A stretch of DNA of 64,000 nt from the NCBI RefSeq assembly GCF_001905795.1, contig NZ_LIXJ01000024.1, forward strand, positions 1 to 64,000. Reading direction: 5' to 3'. Below the pieces are notes generated by a model. The model searched no databases. It was not told where the DNA came from and saw only the letters and a list, made by a program, of their open reading frames with translations. Source of the DNA: Streptomyces sp. CB01580. Its GTDB lineage: Bacteria; Actinomycetota; Actinomycetes; Streptomycetales; Streptomycetaceae. Shown here one piece after another: positions 51,440-59,672 of this stretch (positions within the stretch are counted from its first letter, which is position 1; every line of letters starts with the position of its first letter). Position numbers and translations under genes: made by a program.

Positions 51440-51625
51440 ACCGTTGTTCGCGTACGGGCGGCCCGGACCGTTGTTCCGTGTGTTCGCGTGCGGGGGCCCG
51501 ATCGTTGTCCGCGAAATAGTGCGAGGACGGTCCGGACCGTTGTCCGCGAAGTGGTGCGCGGGCGGTCCGGACCGTTGTCCGCGAAGTGGTGCGCGGGCGG
51601 TCCGGACCGTGTTCGTGCGGACGGC
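51419..51625. repeat. 27-bp and 35-bp tandem repeats downstream of nuoD
   Basis: A 27-bp unit starting gttcgcgtacgggcggcc occurs at 51419 and 51446. Next, a 35-bp unit starting cggtccggaccgttgtccgc is repeated at 51528, 51563 and 51598 (partial), with a degenerate earlier copy from about 51493. Each 35-bp unit contains the palindrome ggtccggacc. The array fills the convergent spacer between the coiled-coil gene and nuoD. Confidence 0.9.
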
Positions 51626-51643
51626 CGGGGCATCGGCCGTCGG

Positions 51644-52786
51644 CTACTTGTCGATGTCTCCGACGACGAAGAAGAGCGAGCCCAGGATCGCCACCATGTC
51701 GGCGACCAGGGTGCCCGGCAGCAGCTCGCCGAGCACCTGGATGTTGTTGTACGAGGCGGCGCGGAGCTTCAGCCGGTACGGGGTCTTCTCGCCCTTGGAC
51801 ACCAGGTAGTAGCCGTTGATGCCGAGCGGGTTCTCGGTCCAGGCGTAGGTGTGGCCCTCGGGGGCCTTCAGCACCTTGGGCAGGCGCTGGTTGATCGGGC
51901 CGGGCGCCAGGCCGGCCATCCGGTCCAGGCAGGCGTCCGCCAGGTCCAGGGAGTTGTGCGTCTGTTCCAGCAGGCACTCGAAGCGGGCCAGGCAGTCGCC
52001 CTCGGTGCGCGTGACGACCTTCAGGGTGTCGCCCAGTTCCCCGTACGCGAGGTACGGCTCGTCGCGCCGCAGGTCGAAGTCGACGCCCGAGGCGCGGGCG
52101 ATCGGCCCGGACACCCCGTACGCGTGCACGGTCGCGGCCGGCAGCACCCCGACTCCCCGGGTGCGGCCCCTGAAGATCTCGTTGCCGAGCACCAGGTCGT
52201 CGTACACGTCCATCCGGGCCCGGACCGCCGCGACGGCGTCCCTGGCACGGCCGAGCCAGCCCGCGGGGAGGTCCTCCTTGAGCCCGCCGACCCGGTTGAA
52301 CATGTAGTGCATCCGGCCGCCGGAGACCTCCTCCATCACGGCCTGGAGCTCCTCGCGCTCGCGGAACGCGTGGAACACAGGGGTGATCCCGCCGAGTTCG
52401 AGCGGGTACGAGCCGAGGAACATCAGATGGTTCAGGATCCGGTTCAGCTCGGCGAGCAGGGTGCGTGTCCAGACCGCCCGCTCCGGGACCTCCATGCCGA
52501 GCATCCGCTCCACGGCCATGACGACGCCCAGTTCGTTGGAGAACGCCGACAGCCAGTCGTGGCGGTTGGCGAGCATCACGATCTGCCGGTAGTCGCGGGC
52601 CTCGAACAGCTTCTCCGCGCCACGGTGCATGTAGCCGATGACCGGCTCGGCGTGCTGGACGCGTTCGCCGTCGAGGACGATGCGCAGTCGGAGCACGCCG
52701 TGGGTGGAGGGGTGCTGAGGGCCGATGTTGAGCACCATGTCGGTGCTCTCCGCCGCGCCGCCGATGCCGACCGTCGTCTCCGTCAT
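51644..52786 (-). CDS. nuoD: NADH-quinone oxidoreductase subunit D (NuoD paralogue)
   Basis: 380 residues, the 49-kDa quinone-site subunit of complex I. NIGPQHPSTHGVLRLRIVLDGE (20-41), GYMHRGAEKLFE (51-62), and the C-terminal FFVVGDIDK are intact. No other nuo gene is adjacent; streptomycetes often carry such an extra nuoD (nuoD2) outside the main nuo operon. A NDUFAF7-type methyltransferase gene lies 225 bases upstream on the same strand. Confidence 0.92.
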   Translation of the reverse strand: MTETTVGIGGAAESTDMVLNIGPQHPSTHGVLRLRIVLDGERVQHAEPVIGYMHRGAEKLFEARDYRQIVMLANRHDWLSAFSNELGVVMAVERMLGMEVPERAVWTRTLLAELNRILNHLMFLGSYPLELGGITPVFHAFREREELQAVMEEVSGGRMHYMFNRVGGLKEDLPAGWLGRARDAVAAVRARMDVYDDLVLGNEIFRGRTRGVGVLPAATVHAYGVSGPIARASGVDFDLRRDEPYLAYGELGDTLKVVTRTEGDCLARFECLLEQTHNSLDLADACLDRMAGLAPGPINQRLPKVLKAPEGHTYAWTENPLGINGYYLVSKGEKTPYRLKLRAASYNNIQVLGELLPGTLVADMVAILGSLFFVVGDIDK

Positions 52787-53011
52787 GCGGCCAGTATTCC
52801 TGAACGGGGAGGTGGTGGGGCGGTGGGGCGGTGAGGTGACGGGGCGGTGATGCCGCGGGGCACCGGCACGGGTCACAAGACGCGAGGGCACGGGTCGCTG
52901 GTACGCGGGTCACGGGCCCGGGGGGCGCACGTGCGCGTACGGGGCGCGTACGGCCACGGGGCGCGGTTTCCGCGGCGCCGCCCGGCGCATATGTGCCTCG
53001 GGCACCGGCCG

Positions 53012-54067
53012 TCATACGCGCCGCATCAGCCATCCGAAGTCGCCCAGCCCGCCCCGGGCCGTCAGCTCCGCCGCCTCGCCCGCCGAGGCCAGGGCCCGTA
53101 CGTACCCGGCCGGATCGGCCGACGCCAGGGACAGGGGCGGGCGGGCGCCGTCGACACCGAGCCGGTGCAGCGCCTCGCGCTGCGTCAGCACCTCCGACGC
53201 CGGCTCGGACGCCATGACGTTCCCGGAGCCGGTCGCCGCGCCGGTCCCCGGGACGGCGACGGCGTCCACCGCCGCCGCGCACGCGTCCAGCGCCACGTGC
53301 GAGGTGAGGTCGCAGCTGCCGTCCGGCACCGGCCGTACCTCGCGGCCCGACCGGAAGCCGGTGAGCGTGCCGAAGGGCGGTCGCGCCCCGCGCGCGTGGG
53401 TGTAGTCCACGGCCACCGCGAGCCCGCCGCCGAGCGTGGACACCGCCCGCGCCCACGCCTCGTCGCGCGGGCGCCCGATCTCCGCCCGGCAGCCCGGCCC
53501 GGCCGACGGCCACCAGCGGCGCAGCCACGCCGCGTCGGGCCCGGTCACCGGCTCGCCCAGCCGCTCTTCCCCGTCCGAGGCCCGGACCAGGACGTACCGG
53601 TCGACGCCGTCCGCGTCGGTCTCCGCGACGTCGGTCGGCACGTTGTCCAGCCACTCGTTGGCGAACAGCAGGCCGCAGACCCCCGACGGCGGTTCCGCGC
53701 ACCACTCGATCCGGGGATCGAGACCGTCCGGGCGGGCGGCGACCTCCACCGCGTACGCCCGTACGACGAGCCCGTCGGCGTCCTCGGCCGGCAGCGCCGC
53801 CAGCACCCCCGTCAGCAGTTCGCCGCGCCCCGCCCCGAGGTCCACCAGGTCGACCTCGTCGGTGCCCAGGTCGCGGGCCGTCCGCACCAGCAGCCGGGCC
53901 ACGGCGGAGGCGAACAGCGGGGACGCGTGGACGGAGGTACGGAAGTGACCGGCCGGCCCCTCGGGCCTCCGGTAGAACCCCCCGTCCCCGTACAGAGCGG
54001 TCTGCGCCGCCTCACGCCACCCACGCCACTCGTCCGTCGCGCCCGTCGTACCCGTCACGTCCGCCAT
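53012..54067 (-). CDS. SAM-dependent methyltransferase, MidA/NDUFAF7 family
   Basis: About 351 residues. SAM motif VDLVDLGAGRGELLTGVL (near 68-85), FANEWLDNVPTDV (near 126), and the C-terminal GGLAVAVDYTHARGARPPFGTLTGF block identify the Methyltransf_28 family. Eukaryotic NDUFAF7 dimethylates an arginine of the NuoD homologue during complex I assembly; location next to nuoD supports the same role here. The start is uncertain (ATG 54067, ATG 54112 or GTG 54184) because the N-terminus is low-complexity. Confidence 0.85.
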   Translation of the reverse strand: MADVTGTTGATDEWRGWREAAQTALYGDGGFYRRPEGPAGHFRTSVHASPLFASAVARLLVRTARDLGTDEVDLVDLGAGRGELLTGVLAALPAEDADGLVVRAYAVEVAARPDGLDPRIEWCAEPPSGVCGLLFANEWLDNVPTDVAETDADGVDRYVLVRASDGEERLGEPVTGPDAAWLRRWWPSAGPGCRAEIGRPRDEAWARAVSTLGGGLAVAVDYTHARGARPPFGTLTGFRSGREVRPVPDGSCDLTSHVALDACAAAVDAVAVPGTGAATGSGNVMASEPASEVLTQREALHRLGVDGARPPLSLASADPAGYVRALASAGEAAELTARGGLGDFGWLMRRV

Positions 54068-54280
54068 GTCCGCCGTGCCCATCCTGACCGTCACGTTCTC
54101 CGTGTCCGCCATGCCTGCCGTGCCCGTCCCGGCCGTCACGTCCGCCGTGCCCGGCATGCCCGTCACGACCTTCCCGACCGTCACGATTTCCAAGTCTCCA
54201 CCTTGGGGAGTACGGTCCCGCAGGTCGGATCGGCCCTTCGGCTGACCCGGGCACCTTCCGCCTTCCCTACGCTGGATCAC

Positions 54281-55480
54281 GTGCAGCGCCTCTACGCCTT
54301 CCTCCGCAGACACCCGACGGGCGTCGACACCTTCTGGGCTGTCTTCCTCCTCGGGCTCTCCGGACTGTCGGCGCGGACAGTGGAGAACGGCAGGGGACTG
54401 CTGGCCGCCGCGCTGATCGTCACCGGCCTGAGCACCGTCGTCGCGCTGCGCCGACGCGCCCCGGAGAAGATGCTGCTGCTGGCCATCGCGATGGGTGTGG
54501 CGCAAGTGCTGACCGGGGTCGTGCCGGGCCCCGCCAACTTCGCGATGCTGGTGATCGTGTTCACCGTGGCGACGGTGGGGGAGCGCTGGGCCTCGCGGCT
54601 CGCGCTGGTGTGCAGCCTGGGTGCGGCGGGGCTCGCCCAGCTGCGCTGGCCCGCGGAGACGGGGCAGTCCGGCTGGTTCCAGCAGGTCTTCGTCGCCATC
54701 GTGATGACCGTGCCGTTCGTGCTGGCCTGGGTGCTCGGCGACTCGATGCGGACCCGGCGCGCCTATTTCAATCAGCTGGAGGAGCGGGCGGCCCGGCTGG
54801 AGCGGGAGCGCGAGGCGCAGTCGAAGGTCGCGGTGGCCGCCGAGCGGGCCCGTATCGCCCGCGAACTCCACGACGTCGTCGCGCACAACGTGTCGGTGAT
54901 GGTGGTGCAGGCCGACGGGGCGGCGTACGTCATGGACGCGGCGCCCGACCAGGCCAAGCAGGCCCTGGAGACCATCTCCAGCACCGGCAGGCAGGCCCTC
55001 GCCGAGATGCGGCGGCTGCTCGGGGTGCTGCGGACCGGGGACGCGGAGGAGAGCGGGGAGTACGTCCCGCAGCCCGACGTCGGCCAGATCGAGGACCTGG
55101 TCGAACAGGTGCGGCAGACCGGTCTGACCGTCGACTTCAAGATCGAGGGAACGCCGCGCCCGCTGCCCAGCGGGGTCGAGCTGACCGCGTACCGCATCGT
55201 GCAGGAGGCGCTGACCAACACCCGCAAGCACGGCGGCCCGGACGCCGGGGCCAGCGTGCGGCTGGTCTACTTCGACGACGGGCTCGGGCTGCTGGTCGAG
55301 GACGACGGACGGGGCGCCGCGCACGAGATGTACGAGGACGGGGGCGCCGACGGCGGGGGCCACGGGATGATCGGGATGCGCGAGCGGGTCGGCATGGTCG
55401 GCGGAACGCTGGACGCCGGGCCGCGCCCGGGCGGCGGCTTCCGGATCAGCGCGCTGCTGCCGCTCAAACCGGCCCGCTGA
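54281..55480 (+). CDS. Sensor histidine kinase (HisKA_3 type)
   Basis: 399 residues. Four to five hydrophobic helices (about 15-155), a coiled coil, the phospho-acceptor His197 in ARELHDVVAHNVSVMVVQAD, and a C-terminal HATPase with YRIVQEALTNTRKH and DDGRGAAHEM, GHGMIGMRERV. The ligand is unknown. GTG start close behind a tacgct box suggests a near-leaderless transcript. Pairs with the LuxR-type regulator downstream after a 273-base repeat-rich gap. Confidence 0.9.
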   Translation: MQRLYAFLRRHPTGVDTFWAVFLLGLSGLSARTVENGRGLLAAALIVTGLSTVVALRRRAPEKMLLLAIAMGVAQVLTGVVPGPANFAMLVIVFTVATVGERWASRLALVCSLGAAGLAQLRWPAETGQSGWFQQVFVAIVMTVPFVLAWVLGDSMRTRRAYFNQLEERAARLEREREAQSKVAVAAERARIARELHDVVAHNVSVMVVQADGAAYVMDAAPDQAKQALETISSTGRQALAEMRRLLGVLRTGDAEESGEYVPQPDVGQIEDLVEQVRQTGLTVDFKIEGTPRPLPSGVELTAYRIVQEALTNTRKHGGPDAGASVRLVYFDDGLGLLVEDDGRGAAHEMYEDGGADGGGHGMIGMRERVGMVGGTLDAGPRPGGGFRISALLPLKPAR

Positions 55481-55753
55481 TGCTCCGGACCCGGACCGGG
55501 GCGAGGATCGTGTGCGGGCTCGTTCGGGGCCGGGACCCCGAGCGGGGTCGCGGCCGGGTCGGGACGACGGATCCGGAGCAGGCCGGGACCGGGTCCGGAT
55601 CGGGCCGGAACCGAAACCGGATCGGGTCCGGGCCCCGGCCGCCTGCCGGACCCGTCGGCCCACCAGACGTGCCGGACCCGGCCGCCGTGCCGCCCACCGG
55701 CCCACCCACACCTTCGCCCCGGATGATGCGGGACAGACAGGAGACAGACCCCC

Positions 55754-56434
55754 ATGGCGATCCGCGTGATGCTCGTCGACGACCAGGTGCTGCTGCGCAC
55801 CGGCTTCCGGATGGTGCTCGCCGCCCAGCCGGACATGGAGGTCGTGGCCGAGGCCGGTGACGGCGCCGAGGCGATCGACGTGCTGCGCTCCACCGCCGTC
55901 GACGTGGTGCTGATGGACGTCCGGATGCCGAGGCTGGACGGCGTGGAGGCCACCCGGCGCATCTGCGCGCAGCAGGGCGCGCCCAAGGTGCTCATCCTGA
56001 CCACGTTCGACCTGGACGAGTACGCCTTCTCCGGGCTGAAGGCCGGGGCCAGCGGCTTCATGCTCAAGGACGTCCCGCCCGCCGAACTGCTCAGCGCCAT
56101 CCGCGCCGTGCACAGCGGCGACGCCGTCGTCGCGCCGTCCACCACCCGCCGTCTGCTCGACCGCTTCTCGCCGATGCTGCCGGGTGGTACGAGCGAACCG
56201 AAGCACCAGGGCGTCGCCAAGCTCACCGAACGCGAGCGCGAGGTGATGCTGCTGGTCGCACAGGGACTGTCGAACGGCGAGATCGCGGCACGCCTGGTGC
56301 TCTCCGAGGCCACCGTGAAGACGCACGTGGGCCGCATCCTCACGAAGCTGAACCTGCGCGACCGGGTGCAGGTCGTCGTCCTCGCGTACGAGACGGGTCT
56401 GGTCCGGGCCGGCGGCGGGGCCGGGGCGAGCTGA
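55754..56434 (+). CDS. LuxR/NarL-type response regulator
   Basis: 226 residues. Receiver domain with Asp9-Asp10, phospho-acceptor Asp55 (VVLMDVRMP) and the switch Lys in GFMLKDVPP; C-terminal LuxR helix-turn-helix LTEREREVMLLVAQGLSNGEIA (near 158-179) and SEATVKTHVGRILTKL. Cognate partner of the preceding kinase by position. Confidence 0.92.
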   Translation: MAIRVMLVDDQVLLRTGFRMVLAAQPDMEVVAEAGDGAEAIDVLRSTAVDVVLMDVRMPRLDGVEATRRICAQQGAPKVLILTTFDLDEYAFSGLKAGASGFMLKDVPPAELLSAIRAVHSGDAVVAPSTTRRLLDRFSPMLPGGTSEPKHQGVAKLTEREREVMLLVAQGLSNGEIAARLVLSEATVKTHVGRILTKLNLRDRVQVVVLAYETGLVRAGGGAGAS

Positions 56435-56481
56435 CCGGCGGGGACGAGGGGGCGGCCGGTCCGGGCGTTCCGTCGGCCGGT

Positions 56482-57588
56482 TCAGCGCAGGATGCCCTCC
56501 AGGAAGTCGCTGCCGAGCCGGGCCACCGTGGTCAGGTCCAGCTGGTGCAGCACGTAACGGCCGCGTCGGCGGGTGGTGACCAGGCCCGCCTTCTTCAGCA
56601 CCGCGAGATGCCGGGAGACCTCGGGGGCCGTGATGCCGTGCGTATCGGCGAGTTCGCCGGTCGTGTGCGCGGAACGGGCGAGGTGGCGGCACAGACGCAT
56701 CCGCATGGGGTGGGCCAGTGCCTCCAGCCGTAGCTGGAGCAGCTCCACGGAGGCGGGGGAGGGCAGCTCGGGCTGGTGCACCGGGTAGTGGATCACCGGC
56801 CGCCAGCCCGGCGCGTGCAGCAGGTTGAGGTGCGGCCAGCCGAAGGTGGACGGGATGAGGGTGAGCCCGGGGCCGGCCGCGCTGGCCCGGCCGTCGGACA
56901 GCTTGTCCGCACTGATCAGGGTCCTCGCCTCGTCGAGGGCCAGCGCCGGGGACACCGCCTTCAGCGCCTCGCCGAGCCCCTTGCGGCGCAGCAGGTCCGT
57001 CTTGTGCCGGGCGTCGGCGACCAGCTGGACCCGAACCCGCTGCCAGGTCTCGGCGAAGAACGCCTGGTCGCAGTCCTCGAAGAGGCGCCGCACCCAGCGG
57101 CGCACGGGCGCGGGGTCGGCCAGCAGCTGCTGGGTGAACTCCACCTGGCGGGGTCCCCGCGCCGCCGCCATCTCCAGGGCACGGGCGTGCATCGTCGGGT
57201 TGCCGAGCGGAGAGGGCGCGCCGAGCCCGTACAGGCTGGTGCAGGTGAACTCCAGGGCGGCGGACACGAACCGTTCGTCGTCCAGCCGGTCGAGGGTGTC
57301 CAGGTCCTCGGCCAGGCTCGCGCCCGTTTTGCCGTCGCCGCCGCGCACCCCCGCGAACGCCAGGAAGATGTCCGAGAACGTGTGGCGCCACAGGAAGTCC
57401 GCCTCGTGCAGGCGGTCGGCGAGATCGGGCTCCAGCGCGCTGGCCGTCGCCGTCGCCCAGCCGTGCAGACCCGGGTGGTGCCCGGGTTCGGAGAGGGCGT
57501 GCAGGGCCAGGCCCAGTTCCGCGAGGGGAGAGGTCTCGAAGACGATGCGGTCGGGGGCCAGGCCCTTGATGTCGATGTGCACGCTCAC
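56482..57588 (-). CDS. ArsR-type winged-helix regulator with DUF5937 domain
   Basis: 368 residues. The N-terminal two-thirds is a DUF5937-like domain (IDIKGLAPDRIVFETSPLAELG start); the C-terminal part is the DNA-binding ArsR winged helix (about 285-345: ALAHPMRMRLCRHLARSAHTTGELAD, APEVSRHLAVLKKAGLV). No metal-binding cysteines are visible. ATG at 57588. A 7-bp-arm dyad lies 41 bases upstream, in the divergent region with a small gene. Confidence 0.85.
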   Translation of the reverse strand: MSVHIDIKGLAPDRIVFETSPLAELGLALHALSEPGHHPGLHGWATATASALEPDLADRLHEADFLWRHTFSDIFLAFAGVRGGDGKTGASLAEDLDTLDRLDDERFVSAALEFTCTSLYGLGAPSPLGNPTMHARALEMAAARGPRQVEFTQQLLADPAPVRRWVRRLFEDCDQAFFAETWQRVRVQLVADARHKTDLLRRKGLGEALKAVSPALALDEARTLISADKLSDGRASAAGPGLTLIPSTFGWPHLNLLHAPGWRPVIHYPVHQPELPSPASVELLQLRLEALAHPMRMRLCRHLARSAHTTGELADTHGITAPEVSRHLAVLKKAGLVTTRRRGRYVLHQLDLTTVARLGSDFLEGILR

Positions 57589-57628
57589 CCCTCCATGGTG
57601 CGGGGTGCGTGCGGAAGTCGTTCGTCCG

Positions 57629-57647
57629 TTTGACGGCGGTCGTCAAA
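57629..57647. promoter_or_regulatory. Dyad in the ArsR divergent promoter
   Basis: tttgacg and cgtcaaa separated by gcggt form a perfect 19-bp dyad between the ArsR-type regulator and the small divergent gene. It includes TTGACG, a -35-like hexamer for the plus-strand gene. This is a good candidate operator. Confidence 0.5.
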
Positions 57648-57686
57648 TGACGGGCCGCGCGGGCGGCCCCGGCCCACGCTGTGGCG

Positions 57687-57911
57687 ATGGACGCCATTCA
57701 GCAGCAGATGTTCGACAGCTACCGCGCGATCGCGAGGGGTGAGGCGCCGCCGCCGTCGCCGGGCCGGTACGACTGGGAGGTGCTGCGCGGGGCCCGCGAC
57801 CGGCAACGGTTCGAGGCCGTGATCGCGGGCCGTCCGGTGGGCGGCCGTCGGCGGGCGCTGCTGCGGGCCCTGCGCGCGACGTTCGCCCGGCGTCCCCGGC
57901 CGGTGCGCTGA
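57687..57911 (+). CDS. Small hypothetical protein divergent from the ArsR regulator
   Basis: 74 residues: MDAIQQQMFDSYRAIARGEA followed by a Pro-rich turn, DWEVLRGARDRQRFEAVIAG and an Arg-rich tail. Helical, cytosolic, no recognised family. ATG 57687 or GTG 57681. The divergent position with a dyad suggests control by the ArsR-type regulator. Codon bias is coding-like. Confidence 0.6.
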   Translation: MDAIQQQMFDSYRAIARGEAPPPSPGRYDWEVLRGARDRQRFEAVIAGRPVGGRRRALLRALRATFARRPRPVR

Positions 57912-57963
57912 CCGGCCGGGGCGGCGTGCGCGGCGGAGGGACGCTGCGAGGCTGGGCCGTGTG

Positions 57964-58085
57964 CCACGAGGACCGTCCTGGTCCTGCGAGGGCCGCGTGT
58001 CCCATGAGGACCGTGCTCTACGTGAACCTTCCTGGCTCTACGAGGACCTCTTGGTCCTACGAGGCCCCTCCTCGTTCTACGAGGA
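57964..58085. repeat. ~20-bp repeats spanning the threonine aldolase stop
   Basis: Units of 19-20 bp centred on ctacgaggacc occur with cta triplets at 58018, 58038, 58057 and 58077; more degenerate copies (ccacgaggaccgtcctgg, catgaggaccgt) extend left to about 57964. The triplet at 58077-58079 is the TAG stop of the minus-strand aldolase gene; the other three are its copies. Confidence 0.8.
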
Positions 58086-59390
58086 ACCTTCCGCGGGGGT
58101 CACCAGGTCCAGGAACGCGGTCACCGCCTCCCGGACGTCGGCCGCCGTCCACTCCAGCCCTTCCCGGCCCACCGTGACCTCGGTGAACGCCACCCCGGGC
58201 GGACCGGCGGGCGCGGAGTGCCAGCCGTGGAAGAGGGCCGTGCCGGTCTCCTCCGCCTGCCGTATCGACGCCTCCGTCAGGGCGTCGGCCCCGTACGGCA
58301 GCCAGACCTGGAACTGGTGCGTGTGCGGCGGCTCCGGATGCACCCGGAACCAGCCGACGCCGGCCGCCGTGAGGCCTTCGGCCAGCGCCTCGGCCACCAT
58401 CTTCGCCTGCGCCACGTACGACGGGAGCAGGGGAAGCTCCCGGTCCAGGCCGATCAGCGCGGCGAGCGCCGCCGGGAACTGCTGGAAGAGCTGCCCGCCG
58501 TACCGGTGGCGCCAGGCGCGGGCCTCCTCGATCAGGGACTCCGGACCGGCCAGTGCGGCACCGGAGAGTCCGCCCAGGGTCTTGTAGAACGACACGTACA
58601 CGCTGTCCGCGAGCGCCGCGATCTCCGGCAGCTCCCGCCCGAAATGGGGCGCGCACTCCCACAGCCGCGCGCCGTCGAAGTGCACCACCGCGTCGCGTTC
58701 GCGCGCCGCCGCCACCACTTCCTCCAGCTCCTCCCACGTGGGCAGGACGAAACCGGCGTCGCGCAACGGCAGCTCCAGCATCAGCGTGCCGAACGGCTCG
58801 GAGAGGTCACGGACCTCCTGCGCCGTGGGCTGGCGGGGCTGGGACGTCGGGTGGACGGTGCGCAGCCCGCTCACCGCCCCCAGCGCACCGCGCTCGTGCA
58901 CCTCCGGGTGGGCCATGGGGTGCAGTGCCACCGTGGAGTCGCCGGTCCGCCCCGCCCAGCAGCGCAGCGCGACCTGCTGCGCCATCGTCCCGGTCGGGAA
59001 GAACGCCGCCGCCTCCATGCCCAGCAGCTCCGCGACCCGCTCCTCCAGCTCGGCGACCACGCCGCCGCCGTACATGTCCGCGGGTCGGTCGAGATCGGTG
59101 ACGTCCTCGGCCCCCGCCACCAGCGCGGCCAGCCGTTCACCGACCGGGAGGTGCATGGGCGGGCGGTCCAGGGCCCGCTCGGCGCTGCGCCAGGCTCGCA
59201 GCTTGCGCAGTCGCCGCTCCTGCGCCGAGGGCTGCTCGTCGGCGTCCGCCGTCCCCGCCCTGCCCTCCGCCGGGTCCGTCGTCCCCGCCGTTCCCTCCGC
59301 CATGTGCGCCGCGTGTGCCGTGTCTGTCGCGTCTGTTGTAGGTGTCGCGTCCGCCGTTGGGTCCGTTGCGGTGCCCGCTGTATCCGTCAT
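58077..59390 (-). CDS. Threonine aldolase family PLP enzyme (beta-eliminating lyase)
   Basis: 437 residues. PLP-binding Lys in SVYVSFYKTLGGLSGAAL (near 272), DGARLWE (near 237), FFPTGTMAQQVALR near 130. It probably cleaves beta-hydroxy amino acids to glycine and aldehyde; close members have mixed specificity. The first 55 residues are a Thr/Asp/Ala-rich extension (TATDPTADATPTTDATDTA) that looks slippage-grown. ATG at 59390. Confidence 0.85.
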   Translation of the reverse strand: MTDTAGTATDPTADATPTTDATDTAHAAHMAEGTAGTTDPAEGRAGTADADEQPSAQERRLRKLRAWRSAERALDRPPMHLPVGERLAALVAGAEDVTDLDRPADMYGGGVVAELEERVAELLGMEAAAFFPTGTMAQQVALRCWAGRTGDSTVALHPMAHPEVHERGALGAVSGLRTVHPTSQPRQPTAQEVRDLSEPFGTLMLELPLRDAGFVLPTWEELEEVVAAARERDAVVHFDGARLWECAPHFGRELPEIAALADSVYVSFYKTLGGLSGAALAGPESLIEEARAWRHRYGGQLFQQFPAALAALIGLDRELPLLPSYVAQAKMVAEALAEGLTAAGVGWFRVHPEPPHTHQFQVWLPYGADALTEASIRQAEETGTALFHGWHSAPAGPPGVAFTEVTVGREGLEWTAADVREAVTAFLDLVTPAEGSS

Positions 59391-59485
59391 GGGGCGATCA
59401 TCACGCAGGGCCGGGCCCGGCCCCGCATGGTTTTCGCGTGATCGTCGTGCGCGCGGGCCACCCGGCCGGGCCCCGTGCGGCACTT

Positions 59486-59550
59486 CCCGCAGGTCGCTCC
59501 CGCAGGTCGCTCCCGCAGGTCGCTCCCGCAGGTCGCTCCCGCAGGTCGCT
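59486..59550. repeat. 13-bp tandem repeat, five units, in a divergent promoter region
   Basis: cccgcaggtcgct is repeated exactly at 59486, 59499, 59512, 59525 and 59538, with a sixth start at 59551. Flanks cggcacttcccgcagg and cggcatttcccacagg are alike. The array lies between the aldolase gene and the DUF2520-panC-nadB-nadC operon. Confidence 0.92.
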
Positions 59551-59672
59551 CCCGCGCGCTGCGGCATTTCCCACAGGCTGTGGACGGCCAGGAGCTCGGG
59601 CGCGACGCTGGCGTAGCATTCAGAGGAATCGTCCGGTACCCCCTGCGGACTGGAACGGAAGGCCACCGCCGA

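Noticed and set aside
53012..57697. A continuous minus-strand frame of over 1500 codons running through the methyltransferase and antisense to the kinase/regulator pair
   Set aside because: Only the 3' part (to about 54067) resembles a protein family; the rest is antisense to well-supported genes and is open because of GC-biased codon use.
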